A stretch of 64,000 bases of DNA from Gammaproteobacteria bacterium (GTDB lineage: Bacteria; Pseudomonadota; Gammaproteobacteria; Pseudomonadales; Litorivicinaceae), in NCBI GenBank assembly GCA_024640985.1, contig JAHEDY010000009.1, positions 34,924 through 98,923 of the forward strand. Reading direction: 5' to 3'. Below the pieces are notes generated by a model that saw only the letters and a list, made by a program, of their open reading frames with translations, searched no databases and was not told the DNA's origin. A program made the position numbers and the translations under genes. Shown here piece by piece: positions 56,027 to 64,000 of the stretch. The stretch's first letter is position 1. The number at the start of each line of letters is the position of its first letter.

Positions 56027-56966
56027 CTTGCGCCCGGTCATAGGCGTCAACGATTCGCCCAACCAACGGATGTCGAACCACATCTTTGTAATTAAATCGA
56101 GTCATCGAGATACCGCGCACCGATTCCAGGACGCGACAGGCATGAGTGAGGCCTGAGTCGGATTTTCTTGGGAGATCGATTTGGCTCGGATCACCAGTGA
56201 TGACTGCTGTGGATCCAAACCCTAATCGCGTTAAGAACATTTTCATTTGTTCTCGGGTGGTGTTTTGACTTTCATCCAAGATAATAAAGCTGTGGTTAAG
56301 GGTTCGGCCGCGCATGTACGCCAAGGGCGCGATCTCAATGACTTGACGCTCGAGCAGTTTGGTCACTTTATCGAATCCGAGCATTTCATAGAGTGCGTCG
56401 TACAGCGGCCGGAGATAAGGATCGATTTTCTGTGCAAGATCGCCTGGTAAAAAGCCAAGGCGTTCACCCGCCTCAACAGCAGGTCGCACCAGGATGATAC
56501 GTTCCACCTGATCACGACGCAGAGCATCGACCGCACAGGCAACAGCCAGCCAGGTCTTTCCAGTGCCAGCAGGGCCAATTCCGAAATTTACATCATGGGC
56601 GGCAATGGCGTTGATGTACCCCAGTTGGTTTTGTCCACGAGGTTTGATTTTGAGCTTTGGGGTATCAATCACAACCAAAGCTTGCGCATGTTCTTGGTCG
56701 GTCGACGCCTCTTGCAGATGCAAATGGACGGTGTCATCGGTCAGTTCGGAATCACGTGTCTCTCGGTATAACTGATCCAGCAACCGGACACAGGCTTTTG
56801 TCGCATCGCCTTCGCCTTCGATTTCGAACTGATTACCCCGGTTTCTAATCGTCACTGGTAGGCGAGACTCAATCAGTCGCAGATGGGCATCTTGTCGTCC
56901 GCAAAGCGAAGCCAGTCGCCGCGCATCATTTGGTTCTAGGACAAACTGTCGAACGTCCACTACCAA
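56016..56966 (-). CDS. ybeZ: PhoH-like ATPase YbeZ
   Basis: YbeZ is a PhoH-family P-loop ATPase, probably an RNA helicase-like partner of YbeY. The 316-residue protein has a KH-like N-terminal part, Walker A in [13 protein letters not shown], the [17 protein letters not shown] motif (in part), Walker B in [11 protein letters not shown] and the TGDPSQID sensor. The start is a TTG overlapping the miaB stop by 7 nt; a GTG two codons later is possible. Confidence 0.95.
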   Translation of the reverse strand: MVVDVRQFVLEPNDARRLASLCGRQDAHLRLIESRLPVTIRNRGNQFEIEGEGDATKACVRLLDQLYRETRDSELTDDTVHLHLQEASTDQEHAQALVVIDTPKLKIKPRGQNQLGYINAIAAHDVNFGIGPAGTGKTWLAVACAVDALRRDQVERIILVRPAVEAGERLGFLPGDLAQKIDPYLRPLYDALYEMLGFDKVTKLLERQVIEIAPLAYMRGRTLNHSFIILDESQNTTREQMKMFLTRLGFGSTAVITGDPSQIDLPRKSDSGLTHACRVLESVRGISMTRFNYKDVVRHPLVGRIVDAYDRAQDDH

Positions 56967-58300
56967 GGGGCCTTTGAGGTGATTTGACCTCGCAATGAGT
57001 TGGAGTAGGCCTCAACGATTTCACATTCCACAAAACGTCCGATGAGGTCCGCTTGGTCGGAACGGAAATTCACCACACGATTGTTTTCGGTTCGACCAGA
57101 CAGTTCGCCGGGATCTTTCTTGGAGGGCCCCGTTACCAAGACTGATTGGGTGGTTCCAACCATTGCTCGGCTAATTGCCTGCGCATTCTGTGAGATTCGC
57201 GCCTGAAGAGCCGCGAGACGTGCTTTTTTAGTTGCCTGTTCAGTATCGTCAGTCAATTCAGAGGCGGGTGTTCCCGGGCGCGCTGAGTAGATGAAGCTGA
57301 AACTGACGTCAAAACCGACTGACTCAATCAACTCCATCGTCTTTTCAAAATCTTGGTCAGTTTCGCCTGGGAAACCGATGATGAAATCAGACGACAGACT
57401 GATTCCTGGACGCGCGTCTTTGATTTTTCGCATTTTGGCTTTGTATTCAAGCGCGGTATGGCCACGTTTCATTGCGGCTAAAATTCGATCAGATCCTGAC
57501 TGAACAGGAAGGTGGAGATGACTCACAAGCTTGGGAACGTCTCTGAAACACTCGATCAATGCGTCTGAGAATTCAACAGGGTGGCTGGTCGTAAAACGAA
57601 TACGCTCCACCTCTGGAATCTCGGCAATAATGCGAATCAGATCGGCAAGATCAGCGATGTCATCGCCCTCAGCCTCACCACGGTAGGCATTGACGTTTTG
57701 TCCCAATAAATGGATTTCGCGAGCCCCTTGGTCGACGTTCGCGAGAACTTCTTGCAAAACGTGATCAAGTGGTCGACTGATTTCTTCGCCACGAGTGTAA
57801 GGGACGACACAAAACGTGCAGTACTTGCTGCAGCCTTCCATGATGCTGACATAAGCACTCGGTCCTTCGAGCTTTGGTTCGGGTAATCGATCAAATTTCT
57901 CAATTTCCGGAAAGCTGATATCCACTTGAGCGTCACCGCCATTCCTTCGAGCTTCCAGCATATCGGGGAGTCGATGCAGGGTTTGAGGTCCGAACACTAA
58001 ATCAACGAAGGGCGCGCGTTGCCGAATGGCATCTCCTTCTTGAGATGCGACACAACCGCCGACGCCAATAATCAGATTTGGGTTGGACTCTTTCAGTGCC
58101 TTGTATCGACCGAGCTCTGAGAACACCTTCTCTTGAGCTTTCTCGCGAATTGAGCAAGTGTTAATCAGGATGACTTCAGCATCATTCGGAGTCTCTGTGA
58201 TGGTCAACTCATGGCTCTCTTTCAATAGGTCAGCCATGCGATCCGAATCGTATTCGTTCATCTGACACCCGTGGGTCTTGATGAAGAGTTTTGCAGTCAT
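56960..58300 (-). CDS. miaB: tRNA-2-methylthio-N6-dimethylallyladenosine synthase
   Basis: MiaB is a radical-SAM methylthiotransferase acting on i6A37 of tRNAs. The 446-residue protein has the N-terminal UPF0004 domain with three cluster cysteines (THGCQMN, NTCSIR, GGCVAS), the radical-SAM motif CSKYCTFC and a C-terminal TRAM domain. The miaB-ybeZ-ybeY-corC-lnt operon order is conserved in gammaproteobacteria. Confidence 0.98.
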   Translation of the reverse strand: MTAKLFIKTHGCQMNEYDSDRMADLLKESHELTITETPNDAEVILINTCSIREKAQEKVFSELGRYKALKESNPNLIIGVGGCVASQEGDAIRQRAPFVDLVFGPQTLHRLPDMLEARRNGGDAQVDISFPEIEKFDRLPEPKLEGPSAYVSIMEGCSKYCTFCVVPYTRGEEISRPLDHVLQEVLANVDQGAREIHLLGQNVNAYRGEAEGDDIADLADLIRIIAEIPEVERIRFTTSHPVEFSDALIECFRDVPKLVSHLHLPVQSGSDRILAAMKRGHTALEYKAKMRKIKDARPGISLSSDFIIGFPGETDQDFEKTMELIESVGFDVSFSFIYSARPGTPASELTDDTEQATKKARLAALQARISQNAQAISRAMVGTTQSVLVTGPSKKDPGELSGRTENNRVVNFRSDQADLIGRFVECEIVEAYSNSLRGQITSKAPW

Positions 58301-58417
58301 CCCATCTCCTCGTGTGTGGGCGCGCGAGTATAGTCCGAAGTGTTTGAAATTGCACGAGTGTTCTTGACGAGAGAGGCAAACATAGACAGACTACGCGCCC
58401 CGCAATCGAGGATCACG

Positions 58418-58759
58418 ATGGCTAAAACACCCGACCCTACATTCCGTGTTCAGTTTGTCAGCCAAGACAAGGTGTTCGAGGTCTTTGCGAAACAGATTTA
58501 TTCCAGTGATCTCTACGGGTTTATCGAAGTTGAAGAGTTTGTATTCGGTGAGCGAAGCGGACTACTCGTCGATCCCTCTGAAGAGAAGCTGAAAGCCGAG
58601 TTTCAGGGTGTGAAACGGAGCTATATTCCGATGCATGCCGTGATTCGGATCGACGAAGTCGAAGATACAGGCCCAGCAAGAATCAGGGATAGCAAGGCCG
58701 GGACGGTGACACCGCTGTCGATGGTTCCGCTGCCTAGAGCCCCGCGAGACGCCGATTAA
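58418..58759 (+). CDS. DUF1820 family protein
   Basis: A 113-residue protein of the DUF1820 family, found next to miaB in Pseudomonas relatives; function unknown. It includes VFEVFAKQIYSSDLYGFIEV (in part), EFVFGERSGLLVDPSEE and SYIPMHAVIRIDEVE. The frame is open from 58340, but the ATG at 58418 with GAGGA upstream fits the family N-terminus. It is divergent from miaB, and its end overlaps prc by 26 nt tail to tail. Confidence 0.88.
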   Translation: MAKTPDPTFRVQFVSQDKVFEVFAKQIYSSDLYGFIEVEEFVFGERSGLLVDPSEEKLKAEFQGVKRSYIPMHAVIRIDEVEDTGPARIRDSKAGTVTPLSMVPLPRAPRDAD

Positions 58760-60764
58760 TCTGGATCTCATCCAGGAGAATGCGCGCTGATTCCATCAAA
58801 CTTGCGTCGCGACTCACATCATCTTCTTTCGCAGCTGCCTCTAATTCACTGATGTTTTGTGCTGTTGGCAGTCCAAGGCTTTCTCGTCGCATGTTCTCGA
58901 TATGAAGTAACGCCTGGTTATTCGCTTCACGTTCTTGAATTCGCGTTTCCAGATGCAGAGAGATCCCGGTTTCGCTGCTCAACTCAAGCGCCCGCTCGGT
59001 TCGTTTCAGCAGCGCTTTAAAATCAGGGTCAGTCGCAATCCGGGCCTGATGTTGGTCGATCAACTGTGCCAAGCGTGCTTGCGGAGTATCCACTGGGCGA
59101 TATCTGAGTGAGCGAATCTGATCCCAAGGCAATGCAGTATCTAACGCGCTTTCCCCAATTTCTGTGGGATCAAATGCTGATGGAAACTGGATATCAGGGA
59201 TTACGCCTTGATGCTGCGTGGACTGTCCGGAAATGCGATAGAATTTCGCGATTGTTAATTTCAACTGGCCTTCGTTCACAGGCAGTAATGCCTGGACCGT
59301 CCCTTTGCCAAAGGTCTGTGAACCAATCACCAGTCCGCGGCCATAGTCTTGCACAGCGCCGGCAAAAATTTCACTGGCGGAAGCACTCAATCGGTTGACC
59401 AAAACCGACATAGGACCCTCCCAAGAGATACTGGGATCCCGGTCGCCTCGGACATCGGTTCGACCACCAGCACTTTGAATTTGAACAACGGGTCCGCGAG
59501 GGATGAAGAGACCAAAGAGTTCATAAGCTTCTTGAAGTGAGCCGCCTCCGTTGTTTCTTAAGTCAACAACCACGCCTTCAATTTCTTGCTCGCTGAGCTC
59601 TTCGAGTAATTGTTTCACATCACGCGTGGTGCTTCGATAATTGGGATCGCCGGCTTGTTTCGCGGTGAAGTCGGAGTAAAACGTGGGAATGGTGATAATC
59701 CCTATCTTTTCGCCATTCGGACCGGCTTCAATCACTTCGCTCTTGGCAGATTGCTCTTCCAACTGCACGCGATCACGGATCAACACAATTTCACGATGCG
59801 GCGCATCGTCTCCAGCTTGTACTTCCAGACGAATTTGTGATCCCTTGGGTCCACGGATTTTTTGAACCACCTCATCAAGCCGCCAACCGACAACATCCTC
59901 AAAGGGCGCAGAACCTTGAGCCACACTCAGGATTCGATCTGCAGGCTTTAAACGGCCATCCATCTCAGCAGGCCCGCCAGGGATTAAATTCACCACTTTG
60001 GTGAACTCATCCTCGGATTGAAGCACCGCCCCAATACCCTGAAGTGAGAGCGACATATTGATGTTGAAGGTCTCGCTATCAGCCGGGGGTAAGTAAGAGG
60101 TATGTGGGTCATACGCGCTGGCATAAGCATTGATAACGCCTGCAAAAATATCGTCGGGCCGAGTTTGTTCGATTCGATTTTTTTGACTTTTATAGCGTCG
60201 AATGAGTGCTTGATAAGTCTCTTCTTCGGAGCGATCCGCTAAGAGCAGGCTGATCGCCTGATTTTCCATTTGTCGACGCCAGAGATCTTTTAATTCAGTG
60301 AGATCGCCGACCCATGGTGTTTCATCGTCACGGATTCGTAATTCTTCTTGGTCGGTCAAATCAATGGATCCCACGCCCTGATTCAGAGTCTCTAACCAGA
60401 AGTCGAGGCGCTCTTCAGATCGTGTGAGCGAGAGCCCATAGAGTGCATAGACGGCATTGAGATTCCCGCGTTCAATTTGCTCAGGAAGGGCGGTGATCGC
60501 AGCGCGTTGAATATCCTGTTGGGTCAGCAGTGATCGTGAGGGATCGATCGCTTTCAAAATCAACTGTCCGACCATCGGCTTGCGTTCTGCAAACAACACA
60601 TCCGATGCTAAATGCCGGCGTTCAAGCTCACGCGTGATGATTTGCGCAAGCGCACTGTCCTCTTGGGTCGGCTCAATGGTGAGCGCCTGAGCCATGATGG
60701 CGCACCCAAGTAGCGACGGCATTAGGATGGCATTGCCCACAATTTTGCGTACCAAACTTCTCAT
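58734..60764 (-). CDS. prc: Carboxy-terminal processing (tail-specific) protease
   Basis: Prc/Tsp is a periplasmic serine protease that processes the C-terminus of PBP3 and degrades tagged proteins and lytic enzymes. The 676-residue protein has an N-terminal signal region (LVRKIVGNAILMPSLLGC, no clear lipobox), the TSP N-terminal domain, a PDZ domain (SLSLQGIGAVLQ, GRLKPADRILSV), and the catalytic Ser-Lys dyad in RLSASASEIFAGA and GSQTFGKGTVQ. I choose the ATG at 60764 with AAGG upstream; a GTG two codons earlier is possible. Confidence 0.96.
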   Translation of the reverse strand: MRSLVRKIVGNAILMPSLLGCAIMAQALTIEPTQEDSALAQIITRELERRHLASDVLFAERKPMVGQLILKAIDPSRSLLTQQDIQRAAITALPEQIERGNLNAVYALYGLSLTRSEERLDFWLETLNQGVGSIDLTDQEELRIRDDETPWVGDLTELKDLWRRQMENQAISLLLADRSEEETYQALIRRYKSQKNRIEQTRPDDIFAGVINAYASAYDPHTSYLPPADSETFNINMSLSLQGIGAVLQSEDEFTKVVNLIPGGPAEMDGRLKPADRILSVAQGSAPFEDVVGWRLDEVVQKIRGPKGSQIRLEVQAGDDAPHREIVLIRDRVQLEEQSAKSEVIEAGPNGEKIGIITIPTFYSDFTAKQAGDPNYRSTTRDVKQLLEELSEQEIEGVVVDLRNNGGGSLQEAYELFGLFIPRGPVVQIQSAGGRTDVRGDRDPSISWEGPMSVLVNRLSASASEIFAGAVQDYGRGLVIGSQTFGKGTVQALLPVNEGQLKLTIAKFYRISGQSTQHQGVIPDIQFPSAFDPTEIGESALDTALPWDQIRSLRYRPVDTPQARLAQLIDQHQARIATDPDFKALLKRTERALELSSETGISLHLETRIQEREANNQALLHIENMRRESLGLPTAQNISELEAAAKEDDVSRDASLMESARILLDEIQINRRLAGL

Positions 60765-60849
60765 GAACACCTTGTGTCTGACCCTATTGAACCTTAATTA
60801 TCCTGTTATGCTTCCTCACACCTTAGAACGCAACCCCTGGAGAGACAAC

Positions 60850-62124
60850 TTGGATTTCAATTGCGCCTCATCTTTTATCGGTCGATTGGTTAAATTTCTC
60901 GATCAATCACCAACGCCTTGGCATGCGGTTGATCAGGTTTCAAGTCGCTTAGAGCGTGCTGGATTTGTTCGTCTCGATGAACGTGCAGCTTGGACTCTGG
61001 AGGCGGGAGCTGGTTATTTTGTGGTTCGTTCAGATGGCGCATTGATTGCGTGGAGGCAGCCGGCTGAGGTAGTCGGGTGGACCATTTTTGGTGCACATAC
61101 TGATAGCCCAAATTTGCGGGTTCGTCCGGAACCGGTGATGAAAAAACACGGCTATTTCCAGCTTGGTCTTGAGGTTTATGGTGGGGTTTTACTGTCCACG
61201 TGGTTTGATCGAGACTTATCTCTAGCCGGACGAGTGGCGATTGCCAACGAGGGAGCTGTTTTGACTGAGCTGGTCGATTTTAAGCGCCCGGTTGGTTTGA
61301 TTCCGAATCTCGCCATTCATCTCGATCGTGAAGCCAATGGTGGGCGGAAGATAAATCCGCATGACGAATTACCGATGATTCTTTCGCGGGCGGAGACAGA
61401 TGCTGAGTTGGATTTTAAGGAGCTGTTAGCGCGAGAATTGGATCGTTCAGCGGATGATATTTCTGCATTCGAGCTCTGCGCCTATCCAGTGGAAGCGGCG
61501 CAGGTGGTTGGTTTGAATCAGGAGTTTTTAACCAGCGCACGACTCGATAATTTACTGAGTTGTTTTATCGCGACTGAAGCGGTACTGAACAATGGAGATG
61601 CTGAAGGAGTGGTGGTTGTTTTAAACGATCATGAGGAGATTGGGAGCGTATCGACAGGTGGAGCCGATGGTCCATTTTTGGAGTCGGTGTTGCGTCGGGC
61701 AACCATTGATGCGGATTTTGAGCGCGTCCGTGCGAATAGCTTGATGGTCTCGATCGATAACGCCCATGGCGTGCATCCGAACTACGCTTCAAAACATGAT
61801 GAAGGTCATCGACCGCTGTTAAATGAAGGGCCTGTGGTAAAGGTCAATGCGAATCATCGTTATGCCACCACCGCCATGACGCAAAGTGTGATCGAGCAGG
61901 CTGCAGAGCGGGCTGATGTCCCGCTTCAATACTTTTCAAGTCGGGCCGATCTCGGTTGCGGTAGTACAATCGGGCCACTCACAGCGGGCCGATTGGGGAT
62001 CGATACCATCGATCTCGGCTGTCCTCAATTAGCCATGCACTCAGCTCGTGAGACCTGTGGTACTAAAGATCCAGAATTGATGCTGCAACTTTTGACACAA
62101 CTGACACAGAGAGATTTGATTTGA
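60850..62124 (+). CDS. apeB: M18 family aminopeptidase
   Basis: A dinuclear zinc aminopeptidase of 424 residues, similar to the Pseudomonas M18 enzyme. Metal ligands are His in FGAHTDSP, Asp in SARLDNLLS, Glu in NDHEEIGS and His near the C-terminus in LAMHSARE. It has the DNAHGVHPNY and GCGSTIGP motifs. The TTG at 60850 has GGAGAG at 5-nt spacing and begins just before the family start (KFLDQSPTPWHA); the frame is open further upstream into prc. Substrates are probably peptides with acidic or neutral N-termini. Confidence 0.94.
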   Translation: MDFNCASSFIGRLVKFLDQSPTPWHAVDQVSSRLERAGFVRLDERAAWTLEAGAGYFVVRSDGALIAWRQPAEVVGWTIFGAHTDSPNLRVRPEPVMKKHGYFQLGLEVYGGVLLSTWFDRDLSLAGRVAIANEGAVLTELVDFKRPVGLIPNLAIHLDREANGGRKINPHDELPMILSRAETDAELDFKELLARELDRSADDISAFELCAYPVEAAQVVGLNQEFLTSARLDNLLSCFIATEAVLNNGDAEGVVVVLNDHEEIGSVSTGGADGPFLESVLRRATIDADFERVRANSLMVSIDNAHGVHPNYASKHDEGHRPLLNEGPVVKVNANHRYATTAMTQSVIEQAAERADVPLQYFSSRADLGCGSTIGPLTAGRLGIDTIDLGCPQLAMHSARETCGTKDPELMLQLLTQLTQRDLI

Positions 62125-63143
62125 TGTCATCGCTACCTACTGATCATCCCAAAGTTTCGAGTCCAAAGCTCGGTGTTCTTCTGATTAATCTCGGTACGCC
62201 CGATGCGCTCGATTATTGGTCGATGCGGCGGTATTTGGGAGAATTTCTGAGTGACAAGAGAGTCGTTGAGCTCCCTAAGATTCTTTGGCAGCTGATCTTA
62301 CAAGGACCGATTCTGACGTTTCGACCGAAGAAATCAGCGGCGGCATATCGGCAAATTTGGAATAACGAGCGTGATGAGTCGCCGTTAAGGACCATCACGC
62401 GGGAGCAATCAGAAAAGTTACAAGAGCGTTTTGGTGATGCTGTTCGCGTTGAGTTTGCAATGCGCTATGGCAATCCATCGATTCCCTCCTTGATCAAACA
62501 AATGTTTGACGATGGCTGTTGGAAAATCCTGTGTATTCCCATGTATCCCCAATATGCATCCAGTACCACTGGCTCTGTTGTCGATAAAATCGGTGACACC
62601 TTGAAAGCGATGCGTTGGCAACCAACCATTCGCGTCTCGCCTCCATTTTATGACGACCCTGAATACATCCGAATTCTTGCGCGATCGGTTCAGACGCAGA
62701 TTGATGCCTTGGATGAAAAGCCTGATGTCTTGGTGGCGAGTTTCCATGGAGTGCCCAAAGAGTATTTGTTAAAGGGCGACCCTTATCATTGCCAATGTCA
62801 GAAAACGGGACGGTTACTGCGAGAAGCGCTTGGGTGGCCTGAAGACACATTTAAGGTGGCATTCCAATCTCGGTTTGGGCCAAAAGAGTGGTTGAAACCC
62901 TATGCTGATGAGCTGATCGAAGACTTGGGTCATCAAGGTGTGAAACGGATCGCTGTTGTGAGTCCAGCATTTTTCTCAGACTGTGTGGAGACGCTCGAAG
63001 AAATCGCGATCGGTTTGGATGAGACCTTCCAGGAGGCCGGTGGGGAGAAATTAGTTGCGCTCGATTGTCTCAATGCCTCTGAGGATGGCATGGCAGTGCT
63101 TGACTATTTGGCACGGCGAGAATTGAAAGGATGGCTTGATTGA
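62124..63143 (+). CDS. hemH: Ferrochelatase
   Basis: HemH inserts ferrous iron into protoporphyrin IX, the last step of heme synthesis. The 339-residue protein has LLINLGTPD, the active-site His in VASFHGVPKEY, AFQSRFGPKEWL and the SPAFFSDCVETLEEI motif with the catalytic Glu and a Cys that can ligate an iron-sulfur cluster. The ATG overlaps the apeB stop by one base. Confidence 0.97.
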   Translation: MSSLPTDHPKVSSPKLGVLLINLGTPDALDYWSMRRYLGEFLSDKRVVELPKILWQLILQGPILTFRPKKSAAAYRQIWNNERDESPLRTITREQSEKLQERFGDAVRVEFAMRYGNPSIPSLIKQMFDDGCWKILCIPMYPQYASSTTGSVVDKIGDTLKAMRWQPTIRVSPPFYDDPEYIRILARSVQTQIDALDEKPDVLVASFHGVPKEYLLKGDPYHCQCQKTGRLLREALGWPEDTFKVAFQSRFGPKEWLKPYADELIEDLGHQGVKRIAVVSPAFFSDCVETLEEIAIGLDETFQEAGGEKLVALDCLNASEDGMAVLDYLARRELKGWLD

Positions 63144-63829
63144 GCCATCCGGAGTCATCCGATTTTGCGGTAGCGCTTCGCGATTCACTCCCAGTTCTGT
63201 TTGGTTATATTCCATTGGGGATGGCTTTTGGGGTTTTGTTCCAAAGTCTCGGATACCACTGGCTATTGGCGCCTTTAGCTGGAATCGTGATTTACGCTGG
63301 GTCGGCGCAATTTATGGCGGTCGGCCTGCTAGCGGCTGGCGTCTCTTACACGGAAGCGTTGATCGCCACATTGCTATTGAACTCGCGACATATTTTTTAT
63401 GGGCTATCGGTGCTGGATCGTTATCCAAAGCGTGGAGTATTGCGCTGGTATTTGATTTTCGGTTTAACCGATGAAACCTATTCGCTGGTGACGGCAAAGA
63501 CTCCCGAGCGTCAAGACAGTGATCACTATTACCTCTATCTGACGGCTCTCAATCAGTGTTATTGGGTGTTGGGCTGCGGGCTAGGTTCGAGTTTGCAATC
63601 CATGGTGGAGTTTGATTCGCGCGGTTTTGAATTTGCATTGGTTGCGTTGTTTTTGGTGCTATTGATCGAGCAAATCAGGGTCATGAATGAACGTTGGCTA
63701 TTGATGATCGCGCTAGTATCTTCTGTTGTTGCCTTCGGTCTTGTTCCCAATCAGTTTCTGTTGGTGGCGATCGGGATGTGCCTAGTGATGCTTTTCTGGC
63801 GCTGGAGTCAAGTGAGAAGCCATGGATAA
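63140..63829 (+). CDS. azlC: AzlC family branched-chain amino acid exporter, large subunit
   Basis: The 229-residue protein has about six membrane helices and the AzlC signatures GYIPLGMAFGVLF, YAGSAQFMAVGLLAAG and LLLNSRHIFYGLS, followed by LTDETYSL. With AzlD it exports branched-chain amino acids in E. coli (YgaZH) and Corynebacterium (BrnFE). It starts at a TTG overlapping the hemH stop (TTGA), with AAAGGA upstream. Its end overlaps azlD by 8 nt. Confidence 0.94.
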   Translation: MSHPESSDFAVALRDSLPVLFGYIPLGMAFGVLFQSLGYHWLLAPLAGIVIYAGSAQFMAVGLLAAGVSYTEALIATLLLNSRHIFYGLSVLDRYPKRGVLRWYLIFGLTDETYSLVTAKTPERQDSDHYYLYLTALNQCYWVLGCGLGSSLQSMVEFDSRGFEFALVALFLVLLIEQIRVMNERWLLMIALVSSVVAFGLVPNQFLLVAIGMCLVMLFWRWSQVRSHG

Positions 63830-64000
63830 CCAATACGTACTGATGATCTTCGGGGTGATGGCCCTTGCAACCTTTGTCACTCGGGCATTACCTTTCATCG
63901 CTTTCTCGCGATCGCATGATCATCCGATGCTAGGGTATTTTGGCCGTTATCTGCCACCAATGATCATGGTTGTTTTGGTGTGCTTTGGTTTGACGGGATT
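63822..64000 (+). CDS. azlD: AzlD family membrane protein, 3' end cut by the window
   Basis: The ATG at 63822 lies inside the end of azlC. The 59 readable residues (MDNQYVLMIFGVMALATFVT, then RALPF and YLPPMIMVVLVCF) give the typical AzlD start with the TRALPF motif and a second hydrophobic helix. Full proteins have about 105 residues. AzlD is the small partner of AzlC in the exporter. The gene continues beyond the window. Confidence 0.9.
   Translation, partial: MDNQYVLMIFGVMALATFVTRALPFIAFSRSHDHPMLGYFGRYLPPMIMVVLVCFGLTG

Noticed and set aside
1..64000. CRISPR arrays, insertion sequences, prophage or integrase genes
   Set aside because: No direct-repeat arrays, transposase, integrase or phage-like proteins were found on either strand; the window is core chromosome.

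Overview
The window is a dense stretch of a gammaproteobacterial chromosome. It holds about 64 protein genes, one tRNA, very little intergenic DNA, many 1-11 nt overlaps between stop and start codons, and base composition near half GC by eye. Protein motifs and gene order point to the Pseudomonadales/Oceanospirillales side of the class: carB-greA-yhbY-rlmE-ftsH-folP-glmM-tpiA-secG-tRNA-Leu-rimP-nusA-infB-rbfA-truB-rpsO-pnp, then panC-panB-folK-pcnB-[sRNA]-cbrB-gluQ-dksA-aminotransferase-sfsA. Both blocks match the Pseudomonas arrangement as I recall it. No phage, insertion sequence or CRISPR array was seen. TTG and GTG starts are frequent; for many of them the Shine-Dalgarno spacing decides the start.

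Layout. 1-18.7 kb (mostly +): end of pyrimidine/arginine carB, transcript-cleavage factor GreA, 23S rRNA methylase RlmE, protease FtsH, folate, amino-sugar and glycolysis genes, SecG, tRNA-Leu(GAG), DgkA, a small unknown gene, and the rimP-to-pnp transcription, translation and RNA-decay operon. 18.7-25.3 kb (-): pantothenate and folate genes, poly(A) polymerase, an orphan CbrB-type sigma-54 activator, GluQ and DksA. 25.4-27.2 kb (+): an aminotransferase and sfsA. 27.2-35 kb (-): purD, purH, fis, dusB, prmA, accC, accB, aroQ and a DsbD fragment. 35-36 kb (+): DUF2333. 36-36.6 kb (-): ppa. 36.7-49.2 kb (+): mpl, a LON-domain gene, proA, nadD, rsfS, rlmH, then the cell-elongation set mrdA-rodA-mltB-rlpA-dacA-dat, then ybeD and lipB. 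49.2-58.3 kb (-): holA, lptE, leuS, lnt, corC, ybeY, ybeZ, miaB. 58.4-64 kb: DUF1820 (+), prc (-), then apeB, hemH, azlC and a cut azlD (+).

The most interesting locus is 22.2-24 kb. The 484-nt gap between cbrB and pcnB, which has no convincing protein gene, carries on the minus strand a complete sigma-54 promoter layout. Four GTTAC/GTAAC boxes lie upstream, followed by a perfect match to the IHF consensus and a GG-N10-GC -24/-12 element. Downstream is a roughly 275-nt transcript unit with two CA-rich AAYAAYAA clusters, ending in a strong intrinsic terminator. Position and content identify a probable CrcZ-type small RNA, which in Pseudomonas sequesters Hfq/Crc and relieves carbon catabolite repression. 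Its activator CbrB has a degenerate receiver: the phosphoacceptor Asp is Glu50, one acidic-pocket residue is Thr8 and the switch Thr is Val74. The sensor kinase gene cbrA, expected between gluQ and cbrB, is absent. I infer a CbrB-CrcZ branch that no longer uses phosphorylation. Other oddities are a DsbD cut down to its N-terminal periplasmic domain, a 75-residue Fis without the N-terminal arm, and a terminator-attenuator directly before rimP.
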